Below, in pieces: positions 38,346-50,714 of a DNA stretch of 64,000 bases. The notes under the pieces are model-generated. The model ran no database searches, had not been told where the DNA came from, and worked only from the letters and a program-made list of their open reading frames with translations. Position 1 is the first letter of the stretch. Every line of letters begins with the position of its first letter. Both the position numbers and the translations under genes were made by a program. Origin of the DNA: Lagopus muta (lineage: Eukaryota > Chordata > Aves > Galliformes > Phasianidae); the NCBI RefSeq assembly GCF_023343835.1, contig NC_064435.1, forward strand, positions 77,510,134 to 77,574,133, given 5' to 3'.

Positions 38346-41300
38346 AACCAGTCACCAACTAATTATGGAAAGACAGCTCCATATGTGGAGGACTAAGTTC
38401 TGTGAATGAGCTAGGCACAGCAGCTTGCCTGAATGGGGTGTTTATCATATCCCCATCCTTTTTCCAATCATGTCTGTACATGTAAATACAGGGGGAAAAA
38501 AAAAAAACAAAACTGTTCTGAATTTATGCAGACACCAGTGAGCAACCTGGAGTATTACACTTACATCACTGGCTGATATGGAACGATGAATGGTCCTCAC
38601 ATCTACAAGACTTTTTCAAGAGCAAAATCTTTTCTTGGATTCATATACTAAATGTATAAAAATAACAGCAATAATTCTGAACAAAGCAGTTTATGGTTTC
38701 GCTGTTTGAACAATGATTATGTGGACAAGAGCAAGGAAAATTTCATTTACTATCTGGGAAGATTCAGCAAGATCTTTCTTTGGGAAAAGCCTCAAGGGAG
38801 TCTAGATATCATGAAGACCAATACTCTTGGCATTTCAGTATACTTCCATGTCTGTAGAGGGGTGCCTTTTCAGGGAGATAACAGTTGGACACAGACAAAG
38901 CAGTCTTCAAGATGGGTATTTTTTAGTCAGTTGTCAAGCTGTTAGACTAAGATATGCTTCAAAAAATCACTAAGTTTTATGTTATAAAACAATATTTTAT
39001 TATTTGTGCAGCCTGAATGATAAGTATAAACCATATATGCAGTACTGCTGTTGATGGTTCTTCGAAAAGAAAACCCAAATAATGTTTCAACAGATATCAT
39101 TATATGTGTTTTTACTGCATACCAAAACCACCATCAACAACAAAAAGTAAAAAGAATGGAATTAATCATTATATGAAAAACAAATATACAAGCATGTAAT
39201 CTATTAGTCTGATGAGAAAAATATTTTGAAAATATCCTATTATCAAAAAAATTTCTGAAAGACATTGTTATAAATAATGAGAAATAATGAATAATATTTT
39301 CTTGGAATTGAAGCAAAAACAAACAAACAAGAACAGCATGAGGAGAATCCAAGCTGGCTCAAAGTTTTACCACACTTCATTTTATTCTCAACTTGTCTAG
39401 CAAGCAGTTGTTAAAGATGTGGATTATACTGCTTCCTGTCCTGAAAAATGTGGACAGCAGCACAAATAGTAAATATTCTCAGTGCTACATTAGAAGTGAC
39501 AAAGAAGGTTGGAGGCCATTCTATTCAATTGTCTTAGTGCTGGTTTGTGGTGTCCTGGAGCAGTGTCTCCTCTTCTGATCTTCCTTCAGAAGGTCGGTCT
39601 TCTGTTACCTCCATTGGTGGAATCTCCCAGTTCCTCACAGATTTCTTTTTGCACTTTCTGTGTGAGTCAGTCTTTGAATGCCTGTGCAAGGTTCCTGCCA
39701 GAACACTGATCAAGAAATGTAATGTGATTATTTGAAGGGACAAAATAATAATGAAAGCTATCTACATTTCTATTTTTCCCACTTATTTCTCCTGCTGTAT
39801 TTGGTTTCCCATAGAGATTCTTTTACTGATACGTAGAAAAATAAAGGTGTGTTGCTGCTTTTTTTCTTCTATTGTGGAAATGTCGTGAAACTACAGGTAT
39901 GGCAATCTTAACTCTCAGCCACAGGGAGAGATGCCAATAAGAGGAGTCTAAAGCTATGGGTACTTTGGCAGGAAAAAGTTTAAGGATTTTATTACATCTG
40001 ATACATAGGAGTTAAAGTAGCAGTTTTTTATTCCTAAGAGTGTTAGAAGTGTTTTTCTGTCCCGTTTGTTATCTAACTGCGCGCAGAAATTATTTTCACA
40101 GTTTTAAATGTTTATTCACTTTGGAAAGAATCTTGGGCAAAAGAATGTAATGCATTTTTTTCTAACAGTCCCAAGACTATCTTCTAAACTACCCAGGAAA
40201 CTATCTGTAGATCAGCAAGCTCCCTGACATGGGACTTCAGGATGTCTCTGATACTTAGAAAAGCAATCAAAAGAAAACAACTCCCTTTCCTTCTCCTAGT
40301 CTCTGTGACAATAATTTTACCTTTAACTTTCTCAGTGTGTTAATGAACACTTCATCTGGAATTAGAATACTGTGTTTGAATGTAATATATTAAGGTATTT
40401 CTTTTTAGAATCTGCACAAGCTTGCTCTCTCAAAGAACAGATTTTCAATTAGGCAAATATGAATTAGCCCTTGCACTTTAATTTCTAGTAGGCAGGCATA
40501 GTTCTTCTGAAAGTGATACAGCTGACTCTTTATAATACCAACTTTCAGCCATTGACTCCAAAGCTGTCTGGATCTGCGTACAAGAAATACATATAAATAC
40601 TGAATGTAACGATATTCAAGAAATATAAATAACATAAATATGAGAGATTTGAAAACAAAAATAATTCTTTCAAGATTCTGTAACTTTATTTCCTGCCTTC
40701 TACTAATGGAAGACTACTGATCTCAGACTGAAAAAAGGATATGACCCACATCTGTTAGAATATTTTTCTCCGTCTTCTCTTTGATCACTTTGTTGGTGTT
40801 ACTTTCTCTCTTTCCCTTCTCCTTCATGAGTATATATATGTGCATTTATATACATACTGTTGTTTTTCTGTGTTCAACACAATTGTATGGATTAGAAGTC
40901 AAGATGAATCAGAGTTTCTATGGCATGTAAGTTCGTTGAAAGGCTAAATCACTCAAGAAGTTGCAAATTTTCATTTCTCTGCTCTTACACTGCAGAAGAT
41001 TTGGCGTATTTCTTTACCATTGCCATTTATTTATCATTTGCTTCTCAACCTCCTCAACATAACCCCAATTTATGTTATTTTTGCAGTGACTGCTGTGTCC
41101 GATTGCAGCATAATTAGTCCTCCCATCCAATAAAGTCTTTCTTGGGCTTGGCATAAATGGAATAGCTAGATGCTTTTTATTTCTTAGACCAATGGTACCT
41201 GAATTTATTTATGATAAAATACTGCACAAGTAAAGAAGGTATTTTTCCCATAATGATAAATGTGAAGGAAATAGGAGAACTTACAATTAAACGTATGGTC

Positions 41301-42552
41301 AACGTGACCTTTAGACAGTCATTGTGAAGGTAAGCCTTGAATAGTCACTGAGCAGCAATTATTTTGTGGTCTTAAGATCAGCAGAAAACTGCACAGGCAT
41401 TAGTGTTGCAACAACATTTGATTTGTCCTTGTTGGATGTCATCTGAGGGCAGAGAGCATAACAAAATTAGTTTTATTTCATGACTGAATGACTTGGATTC
41501 ACCTGGTTAGATTGCAACAGCAACAAAAGGCAAGGTCTTCCAAAAAAGTTGAGGCATACAGAGAGGCTTCAACATACAGGTCATTCATGACTATGTTCAG
41601 AGAAGCATCTCAATTTGAGGTCCTTGTTTCCTTTGAAGTCATTCTCAAATCTTCCACTGGAGATGAATTGGGCATGTTACATGCTAGAAGCCTTTGTAAG
41701 AGTTGAAAAGCTTTTTTCCTCAGTGGTCCTGAGCCGTTCCTGAACAGCATAACAGCATCTACTAAACACACCAGCAAGGGAAAAAAAAAAAAAAAAAAGT
41801 GAAACTGCAGCAATCCTCAGAACCTTGTTTATTGACTGTCAAACTGAGAGCTGTTATTGACCCAGGGGGATTAAGGCTTATTCACGGTGCCAAGTAATTA
41901 TAGAAGTGACATTAGATCATCATTTACGCTCATGGTATAGTCAGGAATGACAATGTCAGCTAAAACAAGGACAAATGAGAAAGACCCCACGGTTTATAAT
42001 ATTCCTAGAAGTGCTGCACAGGGTTTAAGTAAATGAGGATCCTCCAGTCTAGTAGCTGCTCATTTCCATTGGAAATAACCACCTGCTGTTTTCAGTGGCT
42101 GTTAACTCTAATATGAGAATCCCTGAGCCAAAGCAATAAACTAACAGAAAATGTTGCTTTCTGTTTTTCATCACTTCAGTTAGGTAACAGATAAGGCAAA
42201 TTGCAGAAGAGACCTCTTAAGCAGAAAGCTTTGGTACTCAGCAAATTTACTCCTTAATCAGGGAATTATGTAATAGGGTTTTGCAGAACCTATAGCACCC
42301 ACTTGAACTGGTGCAGGTTATTGATTTCTGGTCAGGTATCAGTTCATTTTTTTGTGGTTTCCACACAGTGCTTTCCAGATTAAATTTCAGCACGTACAAA
42401 TTCATGTGCTACGTAGATGAAAGTTCAGATTTAGAATACTTACAGGGTTCTGTAAGCATCAGTGTGATGCCACTGCATTACAGAGATCTGCAAACAAAGC
42501 TGAATATCCATTCCAGAAAACTCAGTAGATAATCCCCTTCTAAAAATGTTCA
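38346..42552. other. AT-rich stretch, no gene recognised
   Basis: No supported gene, CR1 or LTR. An A12 run lies at 38496-38507 and an A18 run at 41781-41798. Short overlapping open frames around 39500-39740 and 41490-41810 show no domains. Confidence 0.5.
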
Positions 42553-43139
42553 TGTTGGGTTTCTCAGAGTTATCTCTAGATCTGAGTCTGTGACAGGGGT
42601 ACAGACACGGAAGGAGACAAAAGAGAGGGGAAAATAAAAGTAGCCCACCTTTTCTAGCATGGCATGACCAGCCCCCCACCCCTGTGACTAATGAGGCAAG
42701 GTACTTGGAGGCCATACATTCTGGGAGACAGGGAGAGGGTGAAGTTTAGGGAAATAGCAGACAAAAAACAAGGGCAATGATCTGAGAAGCAACATCAATT
42801 TACTAAATCCAACAAAATCAAACAAAATGAGAGAAAAGAATGTCCAAACATGAAGTCTTATGCTAGTAGACTGTAGAGGAAGCACATGCTTTTCTCCACA
42901 GCAAACCAAGAGAGAGCAAGTCCGTGAAAGGCAGAGCAGCTGGTGTCCTGCCAGGAGATCCATCTTTCTTCCTCTGTGCACCAGGTCCTCTGGGAATGCT
43001 GCTCCTCGCCTCCCCTCCAAGAACCCAAAAATTCCAAAAAAGGTAGTCCACGGAACCAGAACATTAACTCTTAACCCCCATTGTTTTACATGATATTCTG
43101 ATGTGGAATACCAACAACAAAAATCACAATACCACAACA
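42553..43139 (-). mobile_element. Probable solo LTR of an ERV-like element (minus strand)
   Basis: A block of about 590 bp, bounded on the plus strand by TGTTGGG at the left and CCACAACA at the right, so both ends have the inverted TG...CA termini of an LTR. Read on the minus strand it starts TGTTGTGGTATTG and includes GGTATTCCACATCAGAATAT followed by GGTTAAGAGTTAATGTTCTG, words I associate with avian ERVL-type LTRs. That family assignment is from memory of such elements and unconfirmed. The flanking five bases (GTTCA left, CTGGG right) do not match, so there is no visible target duplication and the edges may be slightly off. No AATAAA is seen in sense near the end. No internal retroviral genes flank it. 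Confidence 0.5.
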
Positions 43140-43660
43140 CTGGGACAAAACAGTGGGACTTTTGGTGTAACATACTAGCTTTCCAAACAGGAAGGCTGAG
43201 AGAATTCTTGGAGGATATTAGAAGACTATCATCAGTGTAGTCTTCCATAGTATAAGGTTTCTCTAGACAAGGATACTTTACAGAAGTATTACTAAGACCT
43301 AGTAAGTCTAAAGGATCCTAACACCTGAAAGATTCATGAGCGTAAGAAAAGGAGAGTAGGAACATGCAAATTAACCCTCTCACTGCTGCTCTGACAGAAG
43401 CATCCCTAGAAGAAAGGAAAATCAAAATATTTTGCTAACTGTATTATTAAAGTGTAGCAAGAAGGAGAATTGCTTTCACATGGAGTTAATTTTTCAGCTT
43501 TTTTTCCTTCTATATCCAAGTAAAAATGTCACACGTAGTTCAGGTTAGGAAACGACCATCCCTAAGTGAATAAACAGCTTGAATTTCACCTCTCTGATTA
43601 TTTATTTATTTATTTATTTTTAATTTATGTTAACCTTTCTGAAGTAATAGCCTTTTTTAT
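43140..43660. other. Unrecognised AT-rich sequence
   Basis: No gene seen. A (TTTA)n run lies at about 43599-43622. Confidence 0.5.
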
Positions 43661-44130
43661 ATAGAATCATCAAGACTGGAAAAGATCAGTAAGATCATCC
43701 AGTCCAACCCATCACCATCAAGTCCACTGTCCCACTTCATTCCCTGTTTTTTTTCACCCAGTGAGAAGAAAGGACTACAGTGTACTTCACTGACACAGGT
43801 TAGATGCAACATAACAATTTATTAAATGTGATGGAGGCATAGCTGTGGCCTTATCAGGTCTGCATTGGTAGGGGCAGTTCTTGTCATCAACCAGAGGATA
43901 GCTGCCAGAACTATACCCCATCCCATTCTCCAGTTTTGCACGACATCTCCCCTTCTTCAGCAGGCAATGTTTGTACCATACTCCACAACCCCTAACCCAT
44001 GTCTGACAGTGCCACCTCTGCCCTTTTCTTGAAAACCTCCAGAGGCCACTACTCCACCATTACCGTGGGCAGCCTGTGCCAATAGATGCCCTGGAAAACA
44101 GAAAACATTTTTCCTTATAGCAAGCTCTCC
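43661..44130 (-). mobile_element. CR1 3'-end fragment split by other DNA
   Basis: The left part (43661-43735) starts ATAGAATCATCAAGACTGGA and contains AGATCATCCAGTCCAACCCA, the reverse complement of a CR1 3' end. The right part (about 43975-44130) contains TTCTTGAAAACCTCCAGAGG, CACTACTCCACCATTACCGT and GGGCAGCCTGTGCCAATAGA, the reverse complement of the end of ORF2. These blocks are normally almost adjacent in CR1. Here they are separated by about 240 bp of unrelated sequence, annotated separately. Confidence 0.8.
43736..43974. other. ~240-bp non-CR1 segment inserted in a CR1 copy
   Basis: This lies inside an otherwise contiguous CR1 3' end. It is not recognised as CR1. It contains TTTATTAAATG (AATAAA on the minus strand, 43820-43825) and has higher GC than the flanks in its second half. 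It may be a truncated mobile element, perhaps LTR-derived, but I cannot name it. Confidence 0.55.
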
Positions 44131-44789
44131 TCTGTTGTGTAGGCTGTGGAAGATGAGTGCCAACAGCAAAGAAAGAAGACATAAGAGGAAGGAGTAATTG
44201 AGTACTTTTTAATATGTACATTTATTATGTACATATCAATTAGTCATCTGTTCAGGCACAGAAATCTCTGAACACCTACCCAAAATTTTCAATCTGCAAG
44301 TTCCTTATTTATATTCTCATTTATGTCTATTATGTAATCACAAAATTGTCTTATACATTCATACTCACATAATTGCTAAATTCTTTCACATTACGTATTT
44401 TATAATATATAGTATGAAATTGTCATTCTCAACATTTGAGTAAAAATGCTGAATAATAGCTACTAGAACCTCACCTGAGATAGAAGGCATGGATAAAAAT
44501 TTACCAGCCAAGAGTTATTGTATTCACCGGAAATAGAACTTCACTCTTTTTTCTCTTACTGCTATTTATACCTAAAAAATAAAGAAAAATTGTACTGAAT
44601 TTATGATATAGAAGTGAATTTTTGTCTTCCTACTGTTAGCAGATGAATTTGCTTTTTCTTGTAAGCATTCACCTTAATGTTCAGGTTTTGAAAGCTTGAT
44701 ATTTAAAACTAACAAAGTATTAATTCTTGTTAAGTTACTTAACAAGAGCTACAGTTGCCAGTAATTCAAATGCTGATCATATTTTGTTA
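44131..44789. other. Unrecognised AT-rich sequence
   Basis: No gene or known repeat recognised between two CR1 copies. Confidence 0.5.
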
Positions 44790-45238
44790 GTCTGCACTCA
44801 GAATCCTGTGTCCAATTTTCACTACCTTGGTTCAGAAGACACTGGGAAAAAAATGGAGAGGGCCCAGCAGAGTGCCAGCTAAGTGTTTATTGCATTGGAA
44901 ACTTGACATAAGACAAAAAGTTGGAGGATTTGTGAAGGAAAAGTTCAAGGGTGAGCTAATTACAGTTTTCCAATACCTAAAAGAGAAGATGGAGATTCCG
45001 TCTTCATGAAGATTAATGGCAACAAGAGAATAGAAAATAGGCATAAGTTACTTCAAAGGAAATGTAGTTTGTATATAAGAAAAGAAATCTTTCACTATGA
45101 GAAGAATTGAGGATTTGCATAGGCTACACAAAGGAATCTCCCTGTTACAAGTACTCAAGACTCAGTTTGATAAGACTGAATAAATCTCTCCTTTCAACAG
45201 AAGGTTGTGGCAGATGCTTCCCAGAGATCCCTTCCAAA
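44790..45238 (+). mobile_element. Old CR1 fragment, ORF2 C-terminus to near 3' end
   Basis: The plus strand aligns with the C-terminal part of CR1 ORF2. AATCCTGTGTCCAATTTTCA is the (C/R)VQF region. ATGGAGAGGGCCCAGCAGAG matches the ME(R/K)...(A/V)QQS segment. AATAGGCATAAGTTACTTCA AAGGAAATGTAGTTTG matches (G)RHKLLQRKCSL. TACTCAAGACTCAGTTTGAT AAGACTGAATAAATCTC and AGGTTGTGG...TTCCCAGAGATCCCTTCCAA complete the 3' part. Many indels; old copy. Confidence 0.82.
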
Positions 45239-45889
45239 ATAGATTTTCCCATTATTTTTCCATTTTTTTCTCTTTATAAATGGACATTCATGTGATTGAT
45301 TATAAAATGCTATTCTTAAGACAATTAAGCCCACAAACCAAACTTGAAAACAGTATTTTAACTTCCTTGGGCATATGTCACTGCTCTGTAATATGAGGCT
45401 CAGCACTATATATACACTCAGCAGTATAACAATCATAATTGTTACATGCAAAGTATTTGTCCATCAGCTGAAGGAAGGGAAAGTACAACAGAAGCAATAA
45501 TGAAAACAGGCATGTGAAATAAAGAAATATCTGTGTTACGGTGATTTTAGAAAAGAAACAGTGAAAAAGCATAATTTCCTGGTGTTTTCTTAAATCCACT
45601 GCTTCCCCTCTACCCATTTATACCCCAAAACAAAACTAAAAAATAAAAATAAATTGAAAGGATATATTTTTACATTTCAGTGGACAGGGAGGTGGAAGGA
45701 AATGCCAGAGCAAAGAAGGAACAAGGATCATAGTGTTTGTATGGAGGCAAAATCTCAGTTCTGTATTCAAACTGGTCATCAAACATCTATATGACTTCTT
45801 AAATGAAAACACATTGTAGGGTAGCGACAGCTACTAATGTCCAAACTAATATCTGAGAATGCTAGATTCTTGTCTGGTAAGAATTTTTG
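45239..45889. other. Unrecognised AT-rich sequence
   Basis: No gene or element recognised with confidence. The block 45700-45889 could be the very diverged 5' part of the next CR1. Confidence 0.45.
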
Positions 45890-46165
45890 CATCAAAAGAG
45901 GTGATTCTCCTGCAATATTTGGCAATGGTGCATCCTCACCTTGTGTATTGTGTGGAGTTCTGGGTTCCACAATAGAAAAAGGATGTTAACATCCTTGAAA
46001 GCATTTAGAGGAAGGCAAAAGAGCTGGTAACAGGGTTGGAATGCATGTCCTGTGATGAGAGGCTGAAAACACCTGGGCTTACAGAGTAGAGGGGGCTGAG
46101 AGGTGACCACATTGCTCCTTGCAGCCTCTGAGGAGGGGAAGCAGATGGAGTACAGGACTCTGCTT
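45890..46165 (+). mobile_element. Old CR1 ORF2 fragment
   Basis: TGTATTGTGTGGAGTTCTGG GTTCCACAATAGAAAAAGGA matches the CR1 stretch encoding YCV(E/Q)FWVPQ(Y)KK. TGTCCTGTGATGAGAGGCTG AAAACACCTGGGCTTACAGA matches SYEERLK.LGL. GGGGCTGAGAGGTGACCAC matches the RRLRGD segment. Plus strand, truncated at both ends, frame broken. Confidence 0.78.
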
Positions 46166-46936
46166 CTGTTTTGTCTATTAGTCGCATTGTATTTACCTGA
46201 TATTGAGTATTTCAGCCCACACAACTATATTTTTTTAGTACTTATTTAAGTCATTTTCTCCACTAATAAGATGTTTTAATGTGTAAAATATTGTATGAAT
46301 ACAACGCATGAATTTTACCCAAAATTTTTTTTTGTTTTGTTTAACAGAGGCACATCAGATCTCTTCTCCTACTTTAACCCAATATTGTTTCTATGGCTTC
46401 AATTATTGCTCATTGCAGCGAAGGAGAAAGTTCTTATAAAGAGGCAGTTTGAGGAGCCTGATAGTTAATAACTGTTAAAGCATTGCTTCAACCTACCTTC
46501 AATGGTTGAACTTTGGGAGTAATCGTTGCTAAAAAATTTACAATGACACATTAACAAATATAGGGCTGTACACTTTGAAGTGACTGTTTCTGACAGTTAA
46601 AGAGTCAAACCACTTACAGTCTGAGATAGTTATTAAAACTCTCACATAATCACTAGGTAAAGAAATTCTGCTTTTCAGTTACAACATAACTGTGGAAAAC
46701 AGATTTAGAAGAAAACCATCTCCATTATGGCACACTTCTGACATCTGTTAGTTGGTCTGCCTCACCCAATGCCATACTAAGAGTGATCTGTGTGCAAAGC
46801 TAAGAGAAAAAAGAAGTTTAATGGATTTAAAACTTTACATCCCCATTTGCAAGAGTAAATTCAGCACAATAAACCAGTTAATAATTGTACATCTTGTGGG
46901 AATTATATAACAACAAATATCTAAAGTCTCATTTTA

Positions 46937-46968
46937 TTTATTTGTTTGTTTGTTTGCTTGTTTGTTTT
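46937..46968. repeat. (TTTG)n microsatellite
   Basis: TTTATTTGTTTGTTTGTTTG followed by CTTGTTTG units, about 32 bases. Confidence 0.9.
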
Positions 46969-49435
46969 GATTTCTTGAGCAGTGAAAGCTAGGAAAAATG
47001 TCCCTCAGTTCCAACAAATATAAGGAAAAATGAAATTCTTCTCTAAAAATCCTGTTTTTTTTTTCTCCTTGTTTGTTTGCTTTTTTTTAAGAAGAAAAGT
47101 AATAAAATCATAATCCAACAGTTGTTTCTGCTTGGAACAAGAGGAATAAGGAGCAAATTGGTCTTTAAAATATTAATGCACACCTATTTTCTGAAAATTA
47201 CAGCTAAGATGAACAAAACATCATTTCACCTAGGAACAAAGATTATTTTTTCAAGTAGACTTCACATCTGGAAATTAATATTTTAGCATGAGAATTATTT
47301 CATATGTGTTGTACTATAGCATCAAGCAAGTGAATCTGTGGATTTTTCTCTAAATTCAGATTTTCTATTAATCTTAAATCCAATGGATTTTAAGAGCTTA
47401 GTATCTATATGGAACTGAATGAGATAATTATTTCCGTTTGTTAGCTAAATTCCATGATCTGATTAATAAATTTGAAAGAAATTATATGCATTTTTTTTTA
47501 AATTGAACTTAATAGAGAAGCTTTCTACCTGTGATCTTCAGGGTGCATGGATTTCTATGAAAACCAAGAAGGGCAAGTAAGGAAGAAATTTCAGACATGT
47601 AAGTTTTGAGGCATTTGTGCTAGATGTCCTACAGTTCTAAATGAATCTACATATCAGTTAGAAAGTAAGCACCACTCTGCTAAAAAGCTGAATATTCTTG
47701 GCTTACATTCTGCTACAGTGTCTGATCACAGCTTATTTTGCCATTAGCCTGTAGGGTAGCCTTGTTATAAACTTCAGGAGCATGAGCAATAAAACATCCA
47801 TTCCATGCCATAGATCCATTTACGAGGAGCAAGTTTCAGAAAAATAGTTGCACAAGAAATAACAGTTCCATCCATTACTCAAGTACTTGCAGTTATAGAT
47901 TGGTCTCTGTAAACATTCCTTAGGTCACATGTACTTTACCTGACAGGTTTTACCAAAATTAAAACATGCATAAAATTAGATGCATGGCTCTCAATAGCTT
48001 AGCATTGAGGTCAAACCTACCACTGCACTTTGACAGGTAGATCAATTATTCAGTGTCAAAGGTAAGCTGCTTTGTAGAAATCCTGCTTTCTGATGTTTGC
48101 ACATCTGCTTTGTAGTAGACAAATTTTTCTGCCCCCTTGGAGTACAGTCAAAGTCTTCAGATGATCCTGCATGTTTTGTTTAAGGCTGAAGAACTCCTTA
48201 TTTTCTTTGCTTTCTGAAGGTTGAAGATGATCTTACTTGCAGGTTAAAAATGCGGCTTATAGTTTGTGTTATGTATCACACCATGGCAGAGAGTGTAATC
48301 ACTAATTTAATTAAAACTTACTCATATATGCTGTCATAACCACACAGAGTTATCCAAAGCTCTCAAAGCTCCAAGGACTTAACAGTTTTTACAGTCAAAT
48401 ATAATGCATTGCCAAGTTTAATTGCACATTACGTTTATTTATTTATTTTTACTCTTCACAGCCTGCATTTAACTGCAAAAGAATGGAAAAGAAACAAATG
48501 GTTTTGTTACATTTTGTTTATTTCTATAGGCTGTTTTACCTTGTCTTCTGCAGTGTAAAAAACAGAGAAGCAATAAATGGAGGAAATCACTTTAATATGC
48601 AGTATGAGTTATCACTCTGCAAATAACATTTATTTCATATAGCTTAAGAATAAATCGGATTTTATACTCACCTGTAAGTTCAAAAAGATGAATAGTGATA
48701 TATCACAGACACTAAATGGGTCAGTGCTATTTTGAAATATTTGCATTTTCCCCAGTAAGCCAATGGAGTGTCTGAATAGGCTTCTGACATTTTCTTTGAA
48801 GTGTTTTTTGTTTGTTTGTTTCAGCAGCTTTGACCTTAAAAATATTGGTAGTGGTAAGCCTGTTAGATTGCTGAAAATGCCTCCAAAGGTACACATACAA
48901 ATGTGAAATGCTAGAAATGAAGCAATTCCTTTGTGGATAATCAAATATTTATGTACGTATACCACTCGTTTGCAATTGTATATATTTTGCTACGTCTGCT
49001 ATTCAGACACTGGCTGGAAACAGCAATATGACCTCAGAGATCCGAAAGCTGTATTTATTTTTCTCTTGTCTATCTGTATAACCAAGAAAATCACAAGAAA
49101 AATTTTCTTGTGTATTACAGAAGATTAGAACTTAAAGTCTGGATTTTTTTTTTTGTCTATTTCTTGTTTGTTTTCTTTTGCTTTTTTTTTTTTTTTAAAC
49201 ATTATTGCTTTCAAGAACATTTGTAATGACTTTTCCTAAGAAGGGGCTAAAAAGAAGCTGAAGATTTTCATAATAAATACAGATAAATTATGACAATTTC
49301 ATTCTTATATATAGGAAAAGATGAACTCACCATGCTTTGATTTTGCTAGTGTGAATCTTCTCATCTCTTATCCAAAAATCCTTTGCTTCTTTCTAGCCAC
49401 ATTCCAATTTTTTTTTATGATCTCTCATAGCCACC

Positions 49436-49461
49436 AAAAAAAAAAAAAAAAGAAAAAAAAA
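49436..49461. repeat. A-rich tract (A16 G A9)
   Basis: Uninterrupted A16, one G, then A9. No retrocopy recognised upstream. Confidence 0.93.
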
Positions 49462-50600
49462 GTACTTTGACATATTCACATCCCCTCTTAATTATCTCCT
49501 TTCAATGTCTGCAGATAACAAATTCTGTTTTTCTTGGGATTTTATAAATAACCTTTTAGAAATGGCACTTTGGTGCTAATGAGTCAACAAAGGGAAAAAT
49601 GTCTGAGGCTCTTCAAATACCTTGTTGAAATAAACTAATAGCACTGAAGAAAACACCTTATCAGGTAATTATTATATGCACATTAGGAAACAGCTAAAAT
49701 GACAGTTTTTCAACATTTTTTAAAATATTCTAGATACATAATGGAAAAATCAGATCCCTTGGCTCCAATTCTATATGCAAGGCAGGAGAAGAAGCCACTT
49801 CTTTATTCTTAATGGTCTGTTTTTAAGGATCATTAAGGAAAGGAAAGTCACTTTTCATTTGTAGTTCTGTCCTATACGTACAAAACCACAACATGCAATG
49901 GGGAGTTTCTTCAGAACAGTGTAGCCTTCGGGAGCAGGGTGAAAGAGTGCCAAACTCAGATTTTTTCTTCTTTTTCTTTTTCCCCCTTTCTTGTCCTCAT
50001 TTATCCCCCAAAATCTATGATATTCAAAAGTACTGCTGTTTTGTTTGTTAGTTAATTTATCAAAAATAATTGCCTTACTGACTAAACCCTCAGGGCTTAC
50101 ATCATCCAATTTTCCTTTACACCAGGAGTTCTGGAACCTTCCTGGTATTTTTTTCCTTTAAAATATGTGACCACTTAACTATACAAATTGCAAGTTGAGG
50201 TAGTCCTGGACACTGTCCCCATCTCAGCAGCAGTGTCAAAGGAGAGCTAGTATTCTCTCCATGGAGGAAGAAAAGGGGCATCTCTCTCCTCACCTCACTG
50301 CTCAGCAGGCAGCCAGCTCTGCTTTCCACTCATTGGTAGGGAATGAGGCTTCCAGACAGCTCCAGACTGTTCTTTGGGGACTCCAGGTTCTGTGGAATAC
50401 AAGAATTACTCTCGAGTAAAGATGTTTGGTAGGAACAGAAAGAACCTCAACATCTTCCCTCCCCTGCTGTGCAAGCAATATCCAAACTCACTGCTTCCCT
50501 CTGCACAGTAGGGAGCTGATCAATAAATGTAATCTTCTGTATGGGTCAATTTTATCAAATTTTCTTTTTTGTGCCCTTCTTAGGGCATGATCACATCACT

Positions 50601-50714
50601 ATGGTATGGTATGGTATGGTATGGTATGGTATGGTACGGTACGGTACGGTACGGTATGGTATATGATATGATATGATATGATATGATATGATGATATGAT
50701 ATGATGATATGATG
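50601..50714. repeat. Compound pentanucleotide microsatellite (ATGGT)n(ACGGT)n(ATATG)n
   Basis: Seven ATGGT units (50601-50635) are followed by four ACGGT units (50636-50655), one ATGGT (50656-50660) and six ATATG units (50661-50690). ATG and ATATG units then alternate to 50714. One T-to-C change converts the ATGGT block to a CpG-containing block. This block then seems to have spread as units, and the right part has both 5-bp and 3-bp units. Confidence 0.97.

Larger units (their letters stand above)
46166..50600. other. AT-rich stretch, no gene recognised
   Basis: No supported gene, CR1 or LTR. Simple repeats: (TTTG)n at 46937-46968, T-rich tracts at 49144-49154 and 49182-49196, and an A16 plus A9 tract at 49436-49461. 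The stretch 50120-50520 is somewhat less AT-rich but shows no recognised domain or element. Confidence 0.5.

Noticed and set aside
42688-43248. 186-codon open frame on the minus strand
   Set aside because: It runs through most of the LTR-like block and into its flank and has no known domain. Probably a chance frame in repeat DNA.
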